A stretch of 64,000 nucleotides of DNA from Leguminivora glycinivorella (GCF_023078275.1 NC_062977.1:15459118-15523117); one strand, 5' to 3'. Shown: positions 10,321-22,887, counted from the stretch's first letter. Notes: generated by a model not told the origin, from the sequence alone. Translations and numbers: made by a program.

Positions 10321-10810
10321 ATATAAGGTCCTAATTTATTAGATGCAGATATTTTTACAGCTGATAGTACTCGGTCTCTGGAGTATATTAAACCGTGAAA
10401 CATTATAGCTTTTACGATGTTTTTTTGGAGAAAACGGAAAAACAAATTTGCTACGTAAAAACACCCAGTTTATGTGATTATTAAATGAAAACTCATTGAA
10501 CAGATTCTAGTACCTCTTTTACGTACCACTTAACTGTAACTGGCCACTTCAATGACATGTGCAGTTTTCCCGCTGAACCTTTACGACATTTACAACAAAC
10601 AATTATTGACATGACAGACAGTGTTATTGTGACATGTGATAATGCACATGATGATTTTTTTTGACGAAATTATAATTAATTTTTTTGTTAGGAAAATGAA
10701 ATCAAAAAAGTTACATGAAAAGATTTCTTAATTTATATTTAAAGTTAATTATTTTAATGTAAAGTATCATGTGTTAAAATATCTGCAACTAATAAATTAG
10801 GACCTTATAT
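10321..10810. mobile_element. Element K: 490-bp inverted-repeat element inside J
   Basis: The left end ATAAGGTCCTAATTTATTAG with GCAGATATTTT following is matched in inverse by AAAATATCTGCAACTAATAA and ATTAGGACCTTAT at the right (10774-10808), arms of about 35-40 bp. J2 at 17650 reads through the insertion point as GGAGTTATATATG, so J1 is the interrupted version. Coding-free, hence non-autonomous. Confidence 0.75.
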
Positions 10811-10910
10811 ATGTCCTTGACTCGTACGTTACTTTCGGACATGATGACATTGGTGACAGGCGACAAAAATTTAACCATGATACCGTCGCTTAGCGCGATA
10901 GCCTATTAAA

Positions 10911-11075
10911 CTATTACATACATACATACAATCACGCCTGTATCCCATGAAGGGGTAGGCAGAGCACAGGAAACTACTCAAGTTTCAGTGCCACTCTTGG
11001 CAAATAAGGGGTCGATAGAAAACGAAACTGTGACATTGCAGTGACAGGTTGCCAGCCTCTCTAAACTATTATTAT
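10911..11075 (-). mobile_element. Family G copy 2 (antisense)
   Basis: ACATACATACAATCACGCCT, ATGAAGGGGTAGGCAGAGCA, TGCCACTCTTGGCAAATAAG and GACATTGCAGTGACAGGTTG are the reverse complement of the copy at 49442-49600. Confidence 0.8.
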
Positions 11076-13502
11076 TTAGATTGTACGTTGAATCTGACAG
11101 AACAGAATAGAAGTACAAGTATTGGTGTATTCCGGTGCAATAATATGTATATATTATTACTTAATATGTACTGCATTTGCAATAACTACCTACTATGTAT
11201 TACATAGCAATCTAATTCGATTCGGAATAGGTTTAACATTTCCTGTCACTGATATTGTATTTAATACACAGAAATCAAGGTCAAAATATGATTACTTACT
11301 GATTATAATAATATTTAATTAATTACCTGAGCGTAAGTTCTTATGAGCACAGTTTTTTTGTGATTATTGTATGCAATATTTACAATTATGAATTATATTA
11401 ATAGAATTGCATAAGTAAATATGTATGTGTGCGTTTATTCTCTCTTGTGTATATTTATGTCTATAAACAGCATAAATAAATATTAGATTAAACTAATCCA
11501 ACTGTCTGCACAAATATTAATGTGTCAAGTACATATAAAAATATACTAAAACTAATTTGGTTATGAATGTCGACAACTTACAAGCAACATGGCTTGTACA
11601 TGTTTCAAAGCCCTTTGACCGTTTAGATTTAAATTACACTTAGGTATTTGGCATGTCCTTGCTTGCGATGTAAAGTACGCAAGTAAGTACACCGGGTCAG
11701 TACTGATTGACTAACAGGTTATCTTTTCGCGGATTAGCAAAGTGTCATTTTTATTCAAATATAGAAGTAGTCAATGCTAGTTAAAGCAACAAGATAAACC
11801 ACGAAACAGATTAGCGTCATAGAAAGAAAATTGTCGACACCGCGAGACAACCACATCGGCAAATGTGAGAGAAAGGTGACAATGAAAGTGTTTGACTTCA
11901 CTCTGAAGATGGCGCCGTGTCAACTGATCAATTTAGGCCAACGTGCAAAATTTACAAAGTTTCTAACCCGGAATGTTGGGTACAAGCTTGTAAGTACTAC
12001 AAGTACTACAACTATAAATAAATATACTTCTGCATATTAAATTTTCTCAAAAATCAATGAGTAAAAAGTTTGGAGCAAATTTTGGAGCAAGTAGCCTCGT
12101 TTTACGGTAGTTTTTGTATATGTAATTATGACAATTCCTAAGAGAATCACGTTGCCCGGAGATCACGTCACTGATCCTTCCCGTCCCGCCCGGTTTTGGC
12201 GTGAGTTCGGGATAATCAATCGACAGCAAATCGACAAATATTTCGCCAAAATTGCTTCATATTTTTCAATAATGTTTTATCTAGTCTGTATTTAAATGCT
12301 GATCATATATCTTTAATCCAGCGAACTCATTTTCATTTATGAGTTCATAAAATCAGATAAAAATAAAAATTTTACTTAATTTCACATAAAATTCAGAAAC
12401 GTTGGTCATTAGCAATAAATAAGTCGTAAAGTTGAACAAATTAATTGCCCCGTCTGATATCCGAATTGAATCTGCGGCATCCACATTTGAATCGAATGTA
12501 ACCATCATGATATGTAATATTTCGATATCTTCAGCAAACTCTTATACTCTAGTTCATGTCATTGCGAATTCGGCTTTAGTTCATGTTACTTTAGTTGAGA
12601 TTTAATCCAACAGAGTAATTTAATACGAGGTAGGGGAAGTAACTGTCCGATTTGTAGCGGGCACTAATGAACCTCTTACACTTCGTCAATTAGTGGAAAC
12701 TCGTAACGAGCAAAATTATGAAGTATATGGATATACGTACAGATGATAGTAAATATTGCAAATATTTTTTGTTTACTAAAGAGAACTTGAAAAAGTTATT
12801 ATTTAGTTACTAAAATATGCAATTATAATGTTGATATTTACAGGTCAATTCACAATATCTGTCAGGAGAATAGAACGAATAAGTGAATGAAAATATCTAC
12901 AGGTACATGTTACAGATTAACCAATAAAATAGTGGCTCGTGACAGCGACGACTGTTGCAGCCATGCAAATTGCAGATGTCGCTCACAAAATAAAAGTTTC
13001 GGTCCATCCACTCGTGCCAGCGTGAATCAACCTGTAGATCAACTTATTGGCAGGTTTCATATCAAATGTACTTATACGTAAAGATAGTGTTTAACTATAC
13101 AGATCGCTGCTCACAAATTGCGACAAATAGCTAGTACTACTTACACCAGATGATATCTAAATTGATAAATTACCAAAATAAAAAATATAAAAAAAATATA
13201 TTTCTCAAACATGCAATGAAATATTGTCTTTACGTTCCTTAAAATGGGCTGGGAAGTATCGCTTTTTGGGCGCAACAACTCGAGAGGACTGTAAAGGGAT
13301 TTCATATTATTTTTTAGGCCTAGGCCTGCAAAGTAACTTTTTTTTATAAAATATTGTCCTTTAGAGCATTTTTTTTTTATTTCATTGTATGTTTGAGAAA
13401 AGCACTATACATGCCTCGGCGTGAAAACGGATTCCCGGCCTCGTATCCCTATCCGGCCCACCCGACCCACTTGGCCGGAAATCCTCATTTTCCCGGCCTC
13501 TG
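11076..13502. other. No gene seen; one MITE half-arm at about 11695-11755
   Basis: AT-rich. GATTGACTAACAGGTTATC with TTCGCGGATTAGCAAAGT at 11705-11745 matches one arm of MITE L at 53151-53344, so a solitary arm remains here. Confidence 0.45.
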
Positions 13503-13797
13503 ATGTAATGTACTATTTCAGATGCTGATAAAATGCTCTTTCATTTGATATGTAACACAATATAGTTTTAATAACTTTGATTTTTAATTTTCAATTTTAC
13601 CCCCCAAAAGTGACCCCTGTGATTAAATTTCATTTAATTAAATTACATGTCCGTCTTTGGGCCACAGGTGTGCCAAATTTCAAATAAATCGGTCCAGTAG
13701 TTTCGGAGAAATCGGCTGTGACAGAGGGACAGACAGACACGCGAGTGATCTTATAAGGGTTCCGTTTTTCCTCTTTGAGGTACGGAACCCTAAAAAA
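13503..13797 (+). mobile_element. Family B copy 2, 3' part
   Basis: Contains AAAAGTGACCCCTGTGATTA, GTGCCAAATTTCAAATAAAT, a short GACAGACAGACACG run and GAGGTACGGAACCCTAAAAA, the same terminus as B1. The 5' start is missing or unrecognisable. Confidence 0.7.
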
Positions 13798-15636
13798 ATC
13801 AACGCTCAAAACTGCACCGTCAGTTTCTACAGCTAATATATCGAAAACCGATAAATAGTTGCTAGGTATCCCAGATAACGCAATATAGCCCGCAATTTGA
13901 AATTTAGTTTTCAGATGTACTAGAGGTAGATACTAGCTCTCATGCAATTTCTATGTCCCGTCCATCCCGACCCGACTCAATTGGATCTGCGTCGGACGGG
14001 ACTTTCAAGCAACGTCCAACCTCGGAATCAGAACCATTTGCTTCCGCTCTCGAGTTTCTCCGCACTGAAAAATGCAGAATTCCCGAATGAAGATTATGCA
14101 GATACTACGTTTTTCTCTCAGGAAACAGGCCCGTTGCGATGGAAATGAGGAGCTTTCCTCGCATTTCTGCACCATTGTCAACGCGCCGGCAGATTTGAAT
14201 ATGGAATATCGCGAGAAATATCCGCCCTCCGGTTTTATTTCCACTTGAGACGAGACTCTTTTGTCCCTCTCCAGTTGTTATTGTATTGCTGCAAAAAGAA
14301 TCTGCTCAAACCCTGATGGCTCGTACTTTTTAACAATTTCAATATGACAATCATTTGCACCGCTTTGAAGAAACCGTCTGGCAGTTTTGTATAATCAAGT
14401 GGTTATTCTAATTAACCAGTTTGCGTAATTAGTTGATCGATTACAGTTACGCTTGACTGGTTACAGCACTTCGTGAAGCGCAAACTTGACAAGTACATTT
14501 AGACCGAAACGTGTGATACAATTTTAACTGTCATTTAGTTTTGAATAACACCCTCTATTTCGCAGGTTGGTGTGTGTCGACGGGTTTTAATTATGCAGTG
14601 GGCACTGAGCAATCAATCTTACCCCTGTTTGGACAAACACGTCCATAGCTGTATATTTTAAACTAACAGGACGCTACGTCACGCTAGTCACATGAATGTT
14701 TCTGAAGTAGGTAACTGCTGAATATTTTCCTTCAAGAATATTAATTTGCAAGATTGCGAATATACCTAATTAAGTCGTGTGAAATAAATTCAAACTTCGA
14801 TAAATTTACTCTCACTTGAAAAAAAAATCTAAAATTTGACACATTATATTTATCTGAGTTTGATTTGAAGAGTGACTGACTTTAATTTTAAGCAAGAAGG
14901 TGAGATTACTGAACGTGAAATAATTGAAACTTTTATTTAAATTAACTTTAAAGCATTCGCAGTCACGCAGTAACTGATCGTCTTTTTATGAAACTTCTTC
15001 ATTCGTTTCATTATCAGTGTGATAAAATCTATAATAATTGAAAGAACCGCCTGCTACAGTCAGCTTATTAAAAATTATTATATATGGCAGAGACCGCTAT
15101 TAAGTAACTATTTAAAATTTTGCCTGAACCAAAAAGAAAATCGAGCGAGCTGCATTGCGAAATCGTCTGTAATTCGCTAATCTTCTTGATCAGCAAACCA
15201 GGGTCAGAAATGTCAAGCAAGTAGATACAGGATGTGTTGCATTAACCCCAAGGTCCGGACGATGACAGGTGCCCGTCTTCATATTTGCAACAGGGGAGCA
15301 GTCTATTTGCTATTCGTTTTGAGATACAGGATATGTGAAGACAGGAAATATAGAAAATAAAAAATGACGTTCGAACGTCAATTGTAGGATTGTAGCTGCT
15401 GATGAGTGACGGAAAAAACGTCATTATCGTTGTACAAGAGCGACGGAGAAAGTCGTTATTTTTGTTTATGAAATTCAGATACAGCAGCGGCAGTATCAAT
15501 GTTGCAGCATTGATGTTGTTATTGATTTCAGTTGTTAACAGTTACTTTTCTCAGTTTTGTAATTTCAAAACTAGACGTACGAAAACAAGATTCAATAATA
15601 TTAAGGTTATTTTGAGGATCCCAGGGTTAACAGCCC
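13798..15636. other. No gene seen
   Basis: A moderately GC-richer stretch at about 13930-14290 is open for 70-80 codons on both strands, but the minus frame starts at GTG and neither frame resembles a known protein. Confidence 0.45.
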
Positions 15637-15756
15637 AGGTGCCGTAGCCGAATGGAATTTTTGCGACGCAAAACGAAAACGAAACGCAGCGAAAGGTAGT
15701 CTGGCTATGTCGCGCCAATAAGCAAGAGCGATAGAGATAGATATCGTACCCAGGTG
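15637..15756 (+). mobile_element. Family D MITE copy 3, truncated
   Basis: Runs from GCCGTAGCCGAATGGAATTT to AGAGCGATAGAGATAGATAT and then stops. The right terminal repeat is missing. CCCAGGTGCC occurs on both sides of the copy, which may be a flanking duplication. Confidence 0.75.
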
Positions 15757-17437
15757 CCACATATTTAATCCGCTGAACGAAATAGATGCCACACTAATAT
15801 GGAAGAGTGATATTTATTACCTTTTCGTTCGGCACAAAACCGATTGGAGTCTTGTATTCATTTCGCTGAGCCTTCGTTAAGTACCCAGATAAGCAAACGA
15901 AGCTCAAAGCTCTTAAGATGATACATTGCAGAATATATTCAAGTGCTCAAAATACGTATCATACATATAGCAACTACAGGTGAAGTTGCAAGGCTTGCAT
16001 CGATCCTAATTTAGTAAAAGCACAGGAACCCCTTTATGAGTGCAATGACCGTTTCGTGATGTTATCGGCGATGGACGTACGTGACGATTTGTCACTCCCT
16101 GATAGGCATAATGGTCCTATAGGGATAGGGACCAGGGAGTGTCGGGAACACCCACATGTGCATTCATTCCCTGGATTATTATGGCGAAGTGGGGTTGTAA
16201 ATGGAATGGGATTTGCAATCACATTCGGAAATGCCTTAATTTTTGCGTGTTAGTATTTGACTAAATAGAGTAAATAGGTACATATTTATGTAGTTATATG
16301 TATCTCAAAGTTTGAGTCTTCAGATGTGTAGGCCGTACCATCCCAAAATAATGGACCAAATAATAAACCGAACAAATATTCTAATTGTAAAAACGTTTAA
16401 GAAATTTTCATTTTTTAGGATAAACGATGCAAATGAGGAGACGGATCGTCATGCTACATCAAGAAAGTTGTAAATGCCTTTTAGAAAGGAGTTGGTTATT
16501 TTAAAGGTCCAAAATCACCGCAGCTTGTAACAGTTTATGTTCAGAAGAAATGAAGTATTTAAAAGTAAATGCAAAAAATCAATAAACATTGCGTTATTGT
16601 GTTTGATTTCAATAACAATAATTATTATACCTAACATTCTTACTGATAAGTCTAAATCAGCGTAATCTAATACTAATTCGATTGTTTGGTTTAAACAAAG
16701 AAATTCCTTGTTACGGTTGTTACAGAAAGCTATGATGTTATAAAGTTATCTACTTTTAAAATACTTACTGACTGTGTTTGTGCTTTCACGGATATTTTCA
16801 CGACATTAAAAAGGAAACGACCTTTTTATGAAAAAGACGCCAAAGTTTGCTCCATTCGTTTTTATTGAAGTAATATTTTGTGTGTTATACCCATTATGGG
16901 GCCGCTACACACAGGCAGAAAGAATACATTTTGTATTTGCTTATTTTGTCCTTGTCAGTGCAGAAAAAAATAATGTGGAAAATTAAGTACCAAAGTTAAA
17001 GATCGTGTACAATTTATTGTGATCTTATTAATACCTATAATTATTTTAGTATGTAATAGTAAAATGTATAACCGTGACAGAGTTAAATCTAGTAAATGCT
17101 TTTAACAGCGTGTGAGAACGTTAAAAATTACATTAGTCTAAACTAAAATATAGTGATTTCAGATATACTATCATATTTGTGTCAATAACACCCAAAACTA
17201 ATCCAAAGTAACCTCGTTCACACCCAATAACAAAGTTCGTAATGGATATGAGTTAGGATAGGACTCCATCAGGCCGGAAATATCCTTATTATACCCTATT
17301 CACTGCAGCACTCTATGTTAATAATATATAGTGAAAAGCTGTAAACTCTTTCAGAAAAAAAATGTTTTAGGTTTCTGTATCAACAAATGTTTTAATCCTC
17401 TTTGGAGGATCTGCGCGAGTTTTAAGTTATTGTCGAA
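15757..17437. other. No gene seen
   Basis: AT-rich with stops in all frames. Short opposing open frames near 16034-16253 have no protein-like character. Confidence 0.5.
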
Positions 17438-17670
17438 AAAATGTGTAATCATATATAGACTGCCATCTCTTGACACAGGTTTAAAACTTTTGAACCTCAT
17501 TTTTGACAGTCCATATTCTTAGCTCGATATTTGTTAAAATATCAAAATTAATATTAGCGCATCTAGCTGAGCTCTACCCCAAAGGTGTAATGCCATCAGC
17601 CACCGTACCTTTTTTGGTACTGACGTTTTTTTCTTAGACTTTATCTGTCTATACGGAGTTATATATGTTT
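17438..17670 (+). repeat. Family J copy 2, uninterrupted
   Basis: Aligns with J1 throughout and carries straight through the point where K is inserted in J1 (GGAGTTATATATGTTTTTGC). Provides the empty-site comparison for K. Confidence 0.7.
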
Positions 17671-19074
17671 TTGCTAATACTTAACCAGAGTTTGTTGACT
17701 CATAAGACACTACACGCGCTTTTGGTTCAATTTTAAAATATTTCACTTTCTCGGGAACATTAAAACGACTTTGCTCCGTCGTAAAACAAATAACTCTATA
17801 AATAATACGGATAACTACTGAAGGTTTTCCTACATGGAAACGGCGCTAAGTATGCGCACATTTTTTTCACATTCAAAACCATTCCTTTCATATTTCATAA
17901 CCATATTCGCAAATAAATAAGCATTTCGAATAAATACTTCACTCATTCAAGTGCAAAGTACACTAATTTATACATTTCACAAGCCTTTAAAGGCAACGAG
18001 GGCCAAGATGAGACGGACACGAGCGACTTCAGTTTTTGAGCGGGTTTCCAACTTTCCACAACGGGACATGGCCGGTCCGAGAAACGTGCTGGCACCCTGG
18101 CGGTAGGTACAGAGTATTTGTAATATTTGTATAGGCCAAGGTACACGCCTAGCGTATTAACTTTTTATTTATTTTGTATATTGGATATTGTAAATTAGTT
18201 AGTATTGATTCGGTAATAAGTGGCATGTACCTAACTACCTACATTCAGCTACTTATCTACATATACTAAGTATGTATTTACTTGGGTTCTATCAAGCAAA
18301 CATCTATGCTGACTGTACTAATTATGACTCTGTAATAAATGATGTTAACTTAAAAAAAATCAACCTATAGTAGATGTCTTAGGCTTAGGACCGCGTGCGT
18401 CGGGCTTCGTCCGACACTTTAAGTTAGAGGGCGCCGAAGGCGCCCGGCTTAGAAAGATAGAACCACGTGCATCGGGCTTCGCCCGACACTTTAAATAATG
18501 CCAGCCCATTCCAATATTACACAAAACTTGATTTCCTCAGCCTGCGTCCGAACTTTCAACTGTTATATTTATTTATTCTTTTTTCATTAATATATACAAA
18601 AAATATTTTTCGAAATGACCTCGGATGAATTATTTCACATAATTTTCAAAAGTTCTAAATTCAACAGCGTAAGCGTTCTGATTGCAGCTCCGACTTCGCA
18701 AAGAAACAGGGCCGGCATCCGCGGGCACACTTACACTGATTTATAGAGGAAGCCGCAAGGGGGGACGTGACGCTATCTCCGGTACTTCTGTTTTACACTC
18801 CCATTATAAAATGACACTTTATCTTCCTACGTCTATGACGCTTTCGACCTTTCTACTCTGTGACAGGTATGGAACGTGCCTACACTTCGATAGTAAAACG
18901 TCAAACTAAGCACCTGTTTCTATGGCACATACGACTTTCTCATTATGGGATTCAAAATAGTACTGATCTGCTAACTGCTCTAGGGCGATCCGACCGTTAG
19001 TGTTTCAGTAGTAAGTAAGTACTTACCTCTAGTTTTGAACGCTGGCCGGGTTTTTATTGAGCTGCGCAACCAGC
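17671..19074. other. No gene seen; GC hairpins at 18400-18486
   Basis: AT-rich background. Neighbouring hairpin units are listed separately. Confidence 0.5.
18400..18486. repeat. Three GC-rich TTCG-type hairpins in a row
   Basis: TCGGGCTTCGTCCGA (18400-18414), GGGCGCCGAAGGCGCCC (18429-18445) and TCGGGCTTCGCCCGA (18472-18486). Two of the three are followed by CACTTTAA. They stand out against AT-rich surroundings and look like units of one repeat. Confidence 0.8.
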
Positions 19075-19175
19075 ATGGTCGCGCGATAGACGATAAAATA
19101 TCAGGCCGTCCCTATCGCACTTACATATAGTGCGATTGGGACGGCCTGCTATTTTATCACTTATCGAGCGACCAT
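19075..19175. mobile_element. MITE M, complete (101 bp)
   Basis: ATGGTCGCGCGATAGACGAT, TAAAATATCAGGCCGTCCC and TATCGCA are matched in inverse by TGCGATTGGGACGGCC, TATTTTATCAC and CGAGCGACCAT. Arms of about 45 bp, small loop. A half copy lies at 21366. Confidence 0.87.
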
Positions 19176-19547
19176 AATTGCCTGCCTGGAAGTATCAGTA
19201 ACAATGTATCTGACTGAAGATAATGCTGACAGATATCGAATGTGTACCAACTCGGAAGAATTAACGAGTGAGTAAGGATAATAAGTAGCGTTAAATTTGC
19301 ATAATTTCTGCGTAAAGGAAGTCGTAATCATTATCGTTAAAAAAGTATGATATTATTTACCTCAACGGGACTTAATCGCGTATCGCGTATACCACACTAA
19401 ATTACTAGCCTCCATGGTCTCAGAGAGATACGGACTAAGATTTACAGCTACTTACTTGAGGTCAAGACGATTGTGGCTGTTGTGAGAGATGGATTTACTT
19501 GGATGGAGTTAAAAAAACTCTGAAGAAAACGGGTGTATTTACACGAT

Positions 19548-19680
19548 TAAGGGCCGGTTGCACCAAACCGTCTGTCACCGTTAAAGCATTCGTTAAATTT
19601 TATTGTATGGGAAGTTTCATAGACCTCTGCTGCGTGACGATGATGTGTCTGTCAAATGTGGTTGATGCAACTGGCCCTTA
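19548..19680. mobile_element. MITE N (133 bp)
   Basis: Left TAAGGGCCGGTTGCACCAA, right TTGATGCAACTGGCCCTTA, inverted. CGTCTGTCACCG / GTCTGTCAAATG extends the similarity. An open frame across it (60 codons) is incidental. Confidence 0.85.
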
Positions 19681-19689
19681 GTAAATAAT

Positions 19690-19925
19690 CATGTGTCATC
19701 CTCATCCTCCTTGCGTTATCCCGGCATTTGCTATGGCTCATGGGAGCCTAGGGTCCGCTTTGACAACTAAACCCAAGATTTGGCGTAAGCATTAGTTTTT
19801 ATGAAAGCGACTGCCATCTAACCTTCCAACCAGAAGGGTAAACTAGACCTTATTGGAATTAGTTCGGTTTCCTCACGATGTTTTCCTTCACCGAAAAGCG
19901 ACGTAAATACAAACGAAGTAAATAA
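19690..19925 (-). mobile_element. Family H copy 2 (antisense), longest copy
   Basis: TCATCCTCATCCTCCTTGCG, TATCCCGGCATTTGCTATGG, AAAGCGACTGCCATCTAACC, GGTTTCCTCACGATGTTTTC and CACCGAAAAGCGACG. The reverse complement ends in a GATGAGGATGA-type tail, so the sense strand is minus. Confidence 0.8.
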
Positions 19926-20228
19926 TTATGTGTAATGATCATTAAAGTTTGAATGAATGAAAATTGAACAGAATACGGCGCGAAAATTCAGAATGAAATG
20001 CGGAAATACAAATGCTATTTTATAGTTTTTATACAATGAAGTTCGGTTTTGTCTGTCTGTAGGACGAAAATCTCTGTGATAAATATACGATCACCTGTCC
20101 CTGGGCTCGAATTTCCTCAATACTCCTTTCCATCTAAATCGTTTCAACTGTTTCAGCGCGAAGAGATAACAGATTAAGATCATCATCATCAATTCATCAT
20201 CTTTAACAGACGATTTTTGCAGCGACTT

Positions 20229-20360
20229 TTACGAGGTATGTGCGCCGACAGAGATCGGAGGTACGGCGCATCTTTTCCTATGGCTGTAAAGTCCAATTGC
20301 AGCACGGCACTTCCGGCCACAGAGATCGCAGGTGAATCGCGAATCTGTTGATGGTTCCTG
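20229..20360 (-). pseudogene. LINE ORF2 C-terminal zinc-finger remnant
   Basis: The minus-strand frame ends at the stop at 20229-20231 and contains CDLCGRKC followed by GLYSHRKRC, a C-x2-C-x12-H-x4-C finger. This pattern is typical of the extreme C-terminus of some LINE ORF2 proteins. Immediately downstream on the same strand (about 20173-20200) are GATGATGAATTGATGATGAT-type repeats, consistent with a non-LTR 3' tail. The rest of the ORF is not recognisable upstream, so this is a 5'-truncated copy. Confidence 0.6.
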
Positions 20361-20719
20361 TGAGTTCCGAAGTCTTTTCTGCCTCAGGTCATAAATTTTT
20401 ACGTTAGCTAGCAAGGATTTTATAAGAAAATGAAGAAGTATATTTAATTCAGAACTCAAATATCAGTTGAAAATTAAATGAAAGTCGAAAACTAATTATC
20501 CGCCTCTGTGGTTTAACTCGTACCAAAACCCCCGGGCAGAAGCTAGAACATAATTTAATACCGTGGGTAAGAGGTCGTTGGCTTGTCCTTTTTGCCCTTG
20601 CCTGATCTGGGAGAAAAATCACGTTTTCTTTATTTTTCTTTAGAAAACTATTCAACTGATTTAACTGATAGGCAGCAGCTAATTTAGGATCGAAATCTCT
20701 ATAGATAAACGTTTGGGAA

Positions 20720-21155
20720 CAAATGAATTTTTCCCCTCACTAGCTCGGAAAGACGTGTTTTGTCCTTTAATACCAGCGGGTAAAAACGCATTTTATCCAC
20801 TTGTGGGTAAAGTAATTTGACCTTAAATAAAGTCAAACTAACTGCTTTAAAATTGATAAAAGTAGGTGAATCTAGTAATTAAGATGATTTACCACCTGTG
20901 GAACTACTGGAGCAGTGATTAACGCATTTTTTTGCGTTGTAGTTTCCTCGCTATAGTGAGGGGAAAAGTTTTGTATTACACTCGGGTGCAAATGTATTTT
21001 ACTTCTCGTGTGTTAAAAAACTCGCAAGTTCAGAATTCTATTTTCGAACCACTCGCTTCGCTCGTGGTTCAACTATCCTTTCACTTGCTTGTTTTTCAAT
21101 TCCACACTCGGCGTTAAAATACAACTTTGCCCCCTTGTATAACAAATAACTATTA
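20720..21155 (+). repeat. Family S copy 1
   Basis: Shares blocks with 32350-32610 (opposite orientation) and 31262-31400: CTCACTAGCTCGGAAAGACG, TACCAGCGGGTAAAAACGCA, TCGCTTCGCTCGTGGTTCAA, CTCGGCGTTAAAATACAACT and TTTGCCCCCTTGTATAACAA. Interspersed repeat of unknown class, no coding content. Confidence 0.75.
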
Positions 21156-21365
21156 ATTATCAACTACTTTTGTCGTACTTTTTTGTATCTGTACCACAGT
21201 GAAACTACTATGAATACTATGATTAAAGAAAAATAAACTGAATACCATTTCCACAAAAACGAGGGATCCAAAGTTTTAAGAAAGTTTAGTAATTGAGGTA
21301 AACGGCGACGGTTGTATCTTCTAGCGCAAGTTTTGGCGCAGCATTTGATTTGTTGGCAGGCAATC

Positions 21366-21445
21366 ATGGTCGCGTGATAAACGATAAAACGTCAGGAAGT
21401 CACTATCGCACTTACAAATAGTGATTATCTGCCTGATTTCTATGT
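21366..21445. mobile_element. MITE M, partial copy
   Basis: ATGGTCGCGTGATAAACGAT and AAAACGTCAGGAAGTCACTA match the left arm of the copy at 19075. The right half has decayed. Confidence 0.7.
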
Positions 21446-21464
21446 TTACGCCCTTTCTAAAGCC

Positions 21465-21610
21465 CGGCGTCCACTTAAGCGGAATCGAGCCGCGTCGAAT
21501 CGAATCCTCATACATTTGAATGCGATTCGACGCGTCGCTAGTTGACTAGTTTCATAAGAAATGCAGAAGGCGAATTAATGAGACTCGACTCGGCGAGCCT
21601 AGTGGTCGCC
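21465..21610. mobile_element. Small inverted-repeat element
   Basis: GGCGTCCACTTAAGC at the left and CTAGTGGTCGCC at the right are imperfect inverted ends. The interior holds a second hairpin, CGCGTCGAATCG ... CGATTCGACGCG. Confidence 0.6.
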
Positions 21611-22007
21611 AGGCTGCCAGGCTTAAACAAACATAGAAAAGGCCAACTCAATTCAATAATTTGTTGTTGCATTCTAGCTCACGCACTCGTTAACTATATC
21701 ATATCACCATTGCTAGGAGAACTTTAGAATAATCATAAAATTGATCTGCTAGCGCGTATAGTATGGTATTGATCTCGAGGTCTCTTTAACACTGGTTTTA
21801 GAGGCCAATGCTCTTCTGCACTCGTCGGACTATAGTAGTATGGTCTGTGCTCGCGCATAGATATAATAAAGAGGCAATTCATCCCATTTCCTGAGCCCGC
21901 CGGGCGACCCACACGAGAATTATTGGATTAATATAATAATACGAAGGCCGAATGCGGGTTTCAACTGCTTCACACTTACACTAGGGAAATGTAGCTAAAA
22001 TCCGAAA
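21611..22007. other. No gene seen
   Basis: No repeat or coding signal recognised. Confidence 0.5.
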
Positions 22008-22264
22008 TGACGACCGGTCTGGCTCAGTCGGTAGTGACCCTGCCTGCTAAGCCGCGGTCCTGGGTTCGAATCAGGGTAAGGGCATTTATTTGTGTGATGA
22101 GCACAGATATTTGTTCCTGAGTCATGGATGTTTTCTATGTATATAAGTATGTATTTATCTATTTAAGTATGTATATCGTCGCCTGGCACCCATAGTACAA
22201 GCTTTGCTTAGTTTGGGGCTAAGTTGATATGTGTAAGGTGTCCCTAAATATTTATTTATTTAAA
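22008..22264 (+). mobile_element. tRNA-derived SINE family I, copy 1
   Basis: The head carries pol III promoter-like boxes: TGGCTCAGTCGGTAG (box A type) and GGTTCGAATCA (box B type). The body reads GGGCATTTATTTGTGTGATG, GTTCCTGAGTCATGGATG, CATAGTACAAGCTTTGCTTA, then a TATTTATTTATTT tail. About 257 bp. Full copies also at 27889 and 53525; fragments in inverse at 41668/43637 and 53786. Would be copied by LINE machinery in trans. Confidence 0.92.
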
Positions 22265-22887
22265 TATTTAATAATAGATAATTGTTTGTTTTAAAAATAA
22301 AAAAGTTGTTGTTTAGTTTCTCCTCCTGTTATTGATACGTAAGTGATACATTGCATTGTTGAACCAATCGTAGTGACTAGTGACACAGTTGGTTCAAAAA
22401 GTTTTAGGGAAGGTAGCCCAAACAGGACATCAAACAAAAATTTAAAAAAAGTGGTTTGTGAGTAACACAGTAAACTTCGTGTTGCTTGGCTATTACAGGT
22501 TCTAAATGGATATGTAATAAAGAAGTTTGAGATGCACTTTTGATACTAACGAGTACATGGACAAGTAAAACGACAGTTACAAAGTTGTGGGAGTAGGTGG
22601 GCGGTTTGTAAACTTTCGTAAGAATAATAAGTGCATTGAATAGGTTGTATTGTGTCTAATTGTTTGAAGTAACAACTTACAATTAGAGCAACATATTAGT
22701 ACACACCTACATAGTATGTCGGAATAATAATTATATTTTTATTAACTACTAGCCTAGGAAAAGCATATGTTTATTACCAGACATGGTAACTTTTCTGCAA
22801 ATTTGTTGCAGCATTGTCACGTTAAAGGATCATATAGCGAAGCCAGCTGGAATAGGTAGTTAATTACGACTAATAACAGTATAACAA
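22265..22887. other. No gene seen
   Basis: AT-rich; nothing recognised. Confidence 0.5.

Noticed and set aside
14005..14244. 79-codon minus frame and 68-codon plus frame in a GC-richer patch
   Set aside because: The minus frame opens with GTG, neither matches a known protein and no splice signals bound them.
18400..18486. Bacterial-type terminators
   Set aside because: Hairpins are not followed by T-runs and the surrounding DNA is clearly eukaryotic; treated as a repeat.
22014..22085. Possible tRNA gene (GGCTCAGTCGGTAG ... GGTTCGAATCA)
   Set aside because: The same head with the same 180-bp body occurs in several copies, so it is a SINE promoter region.
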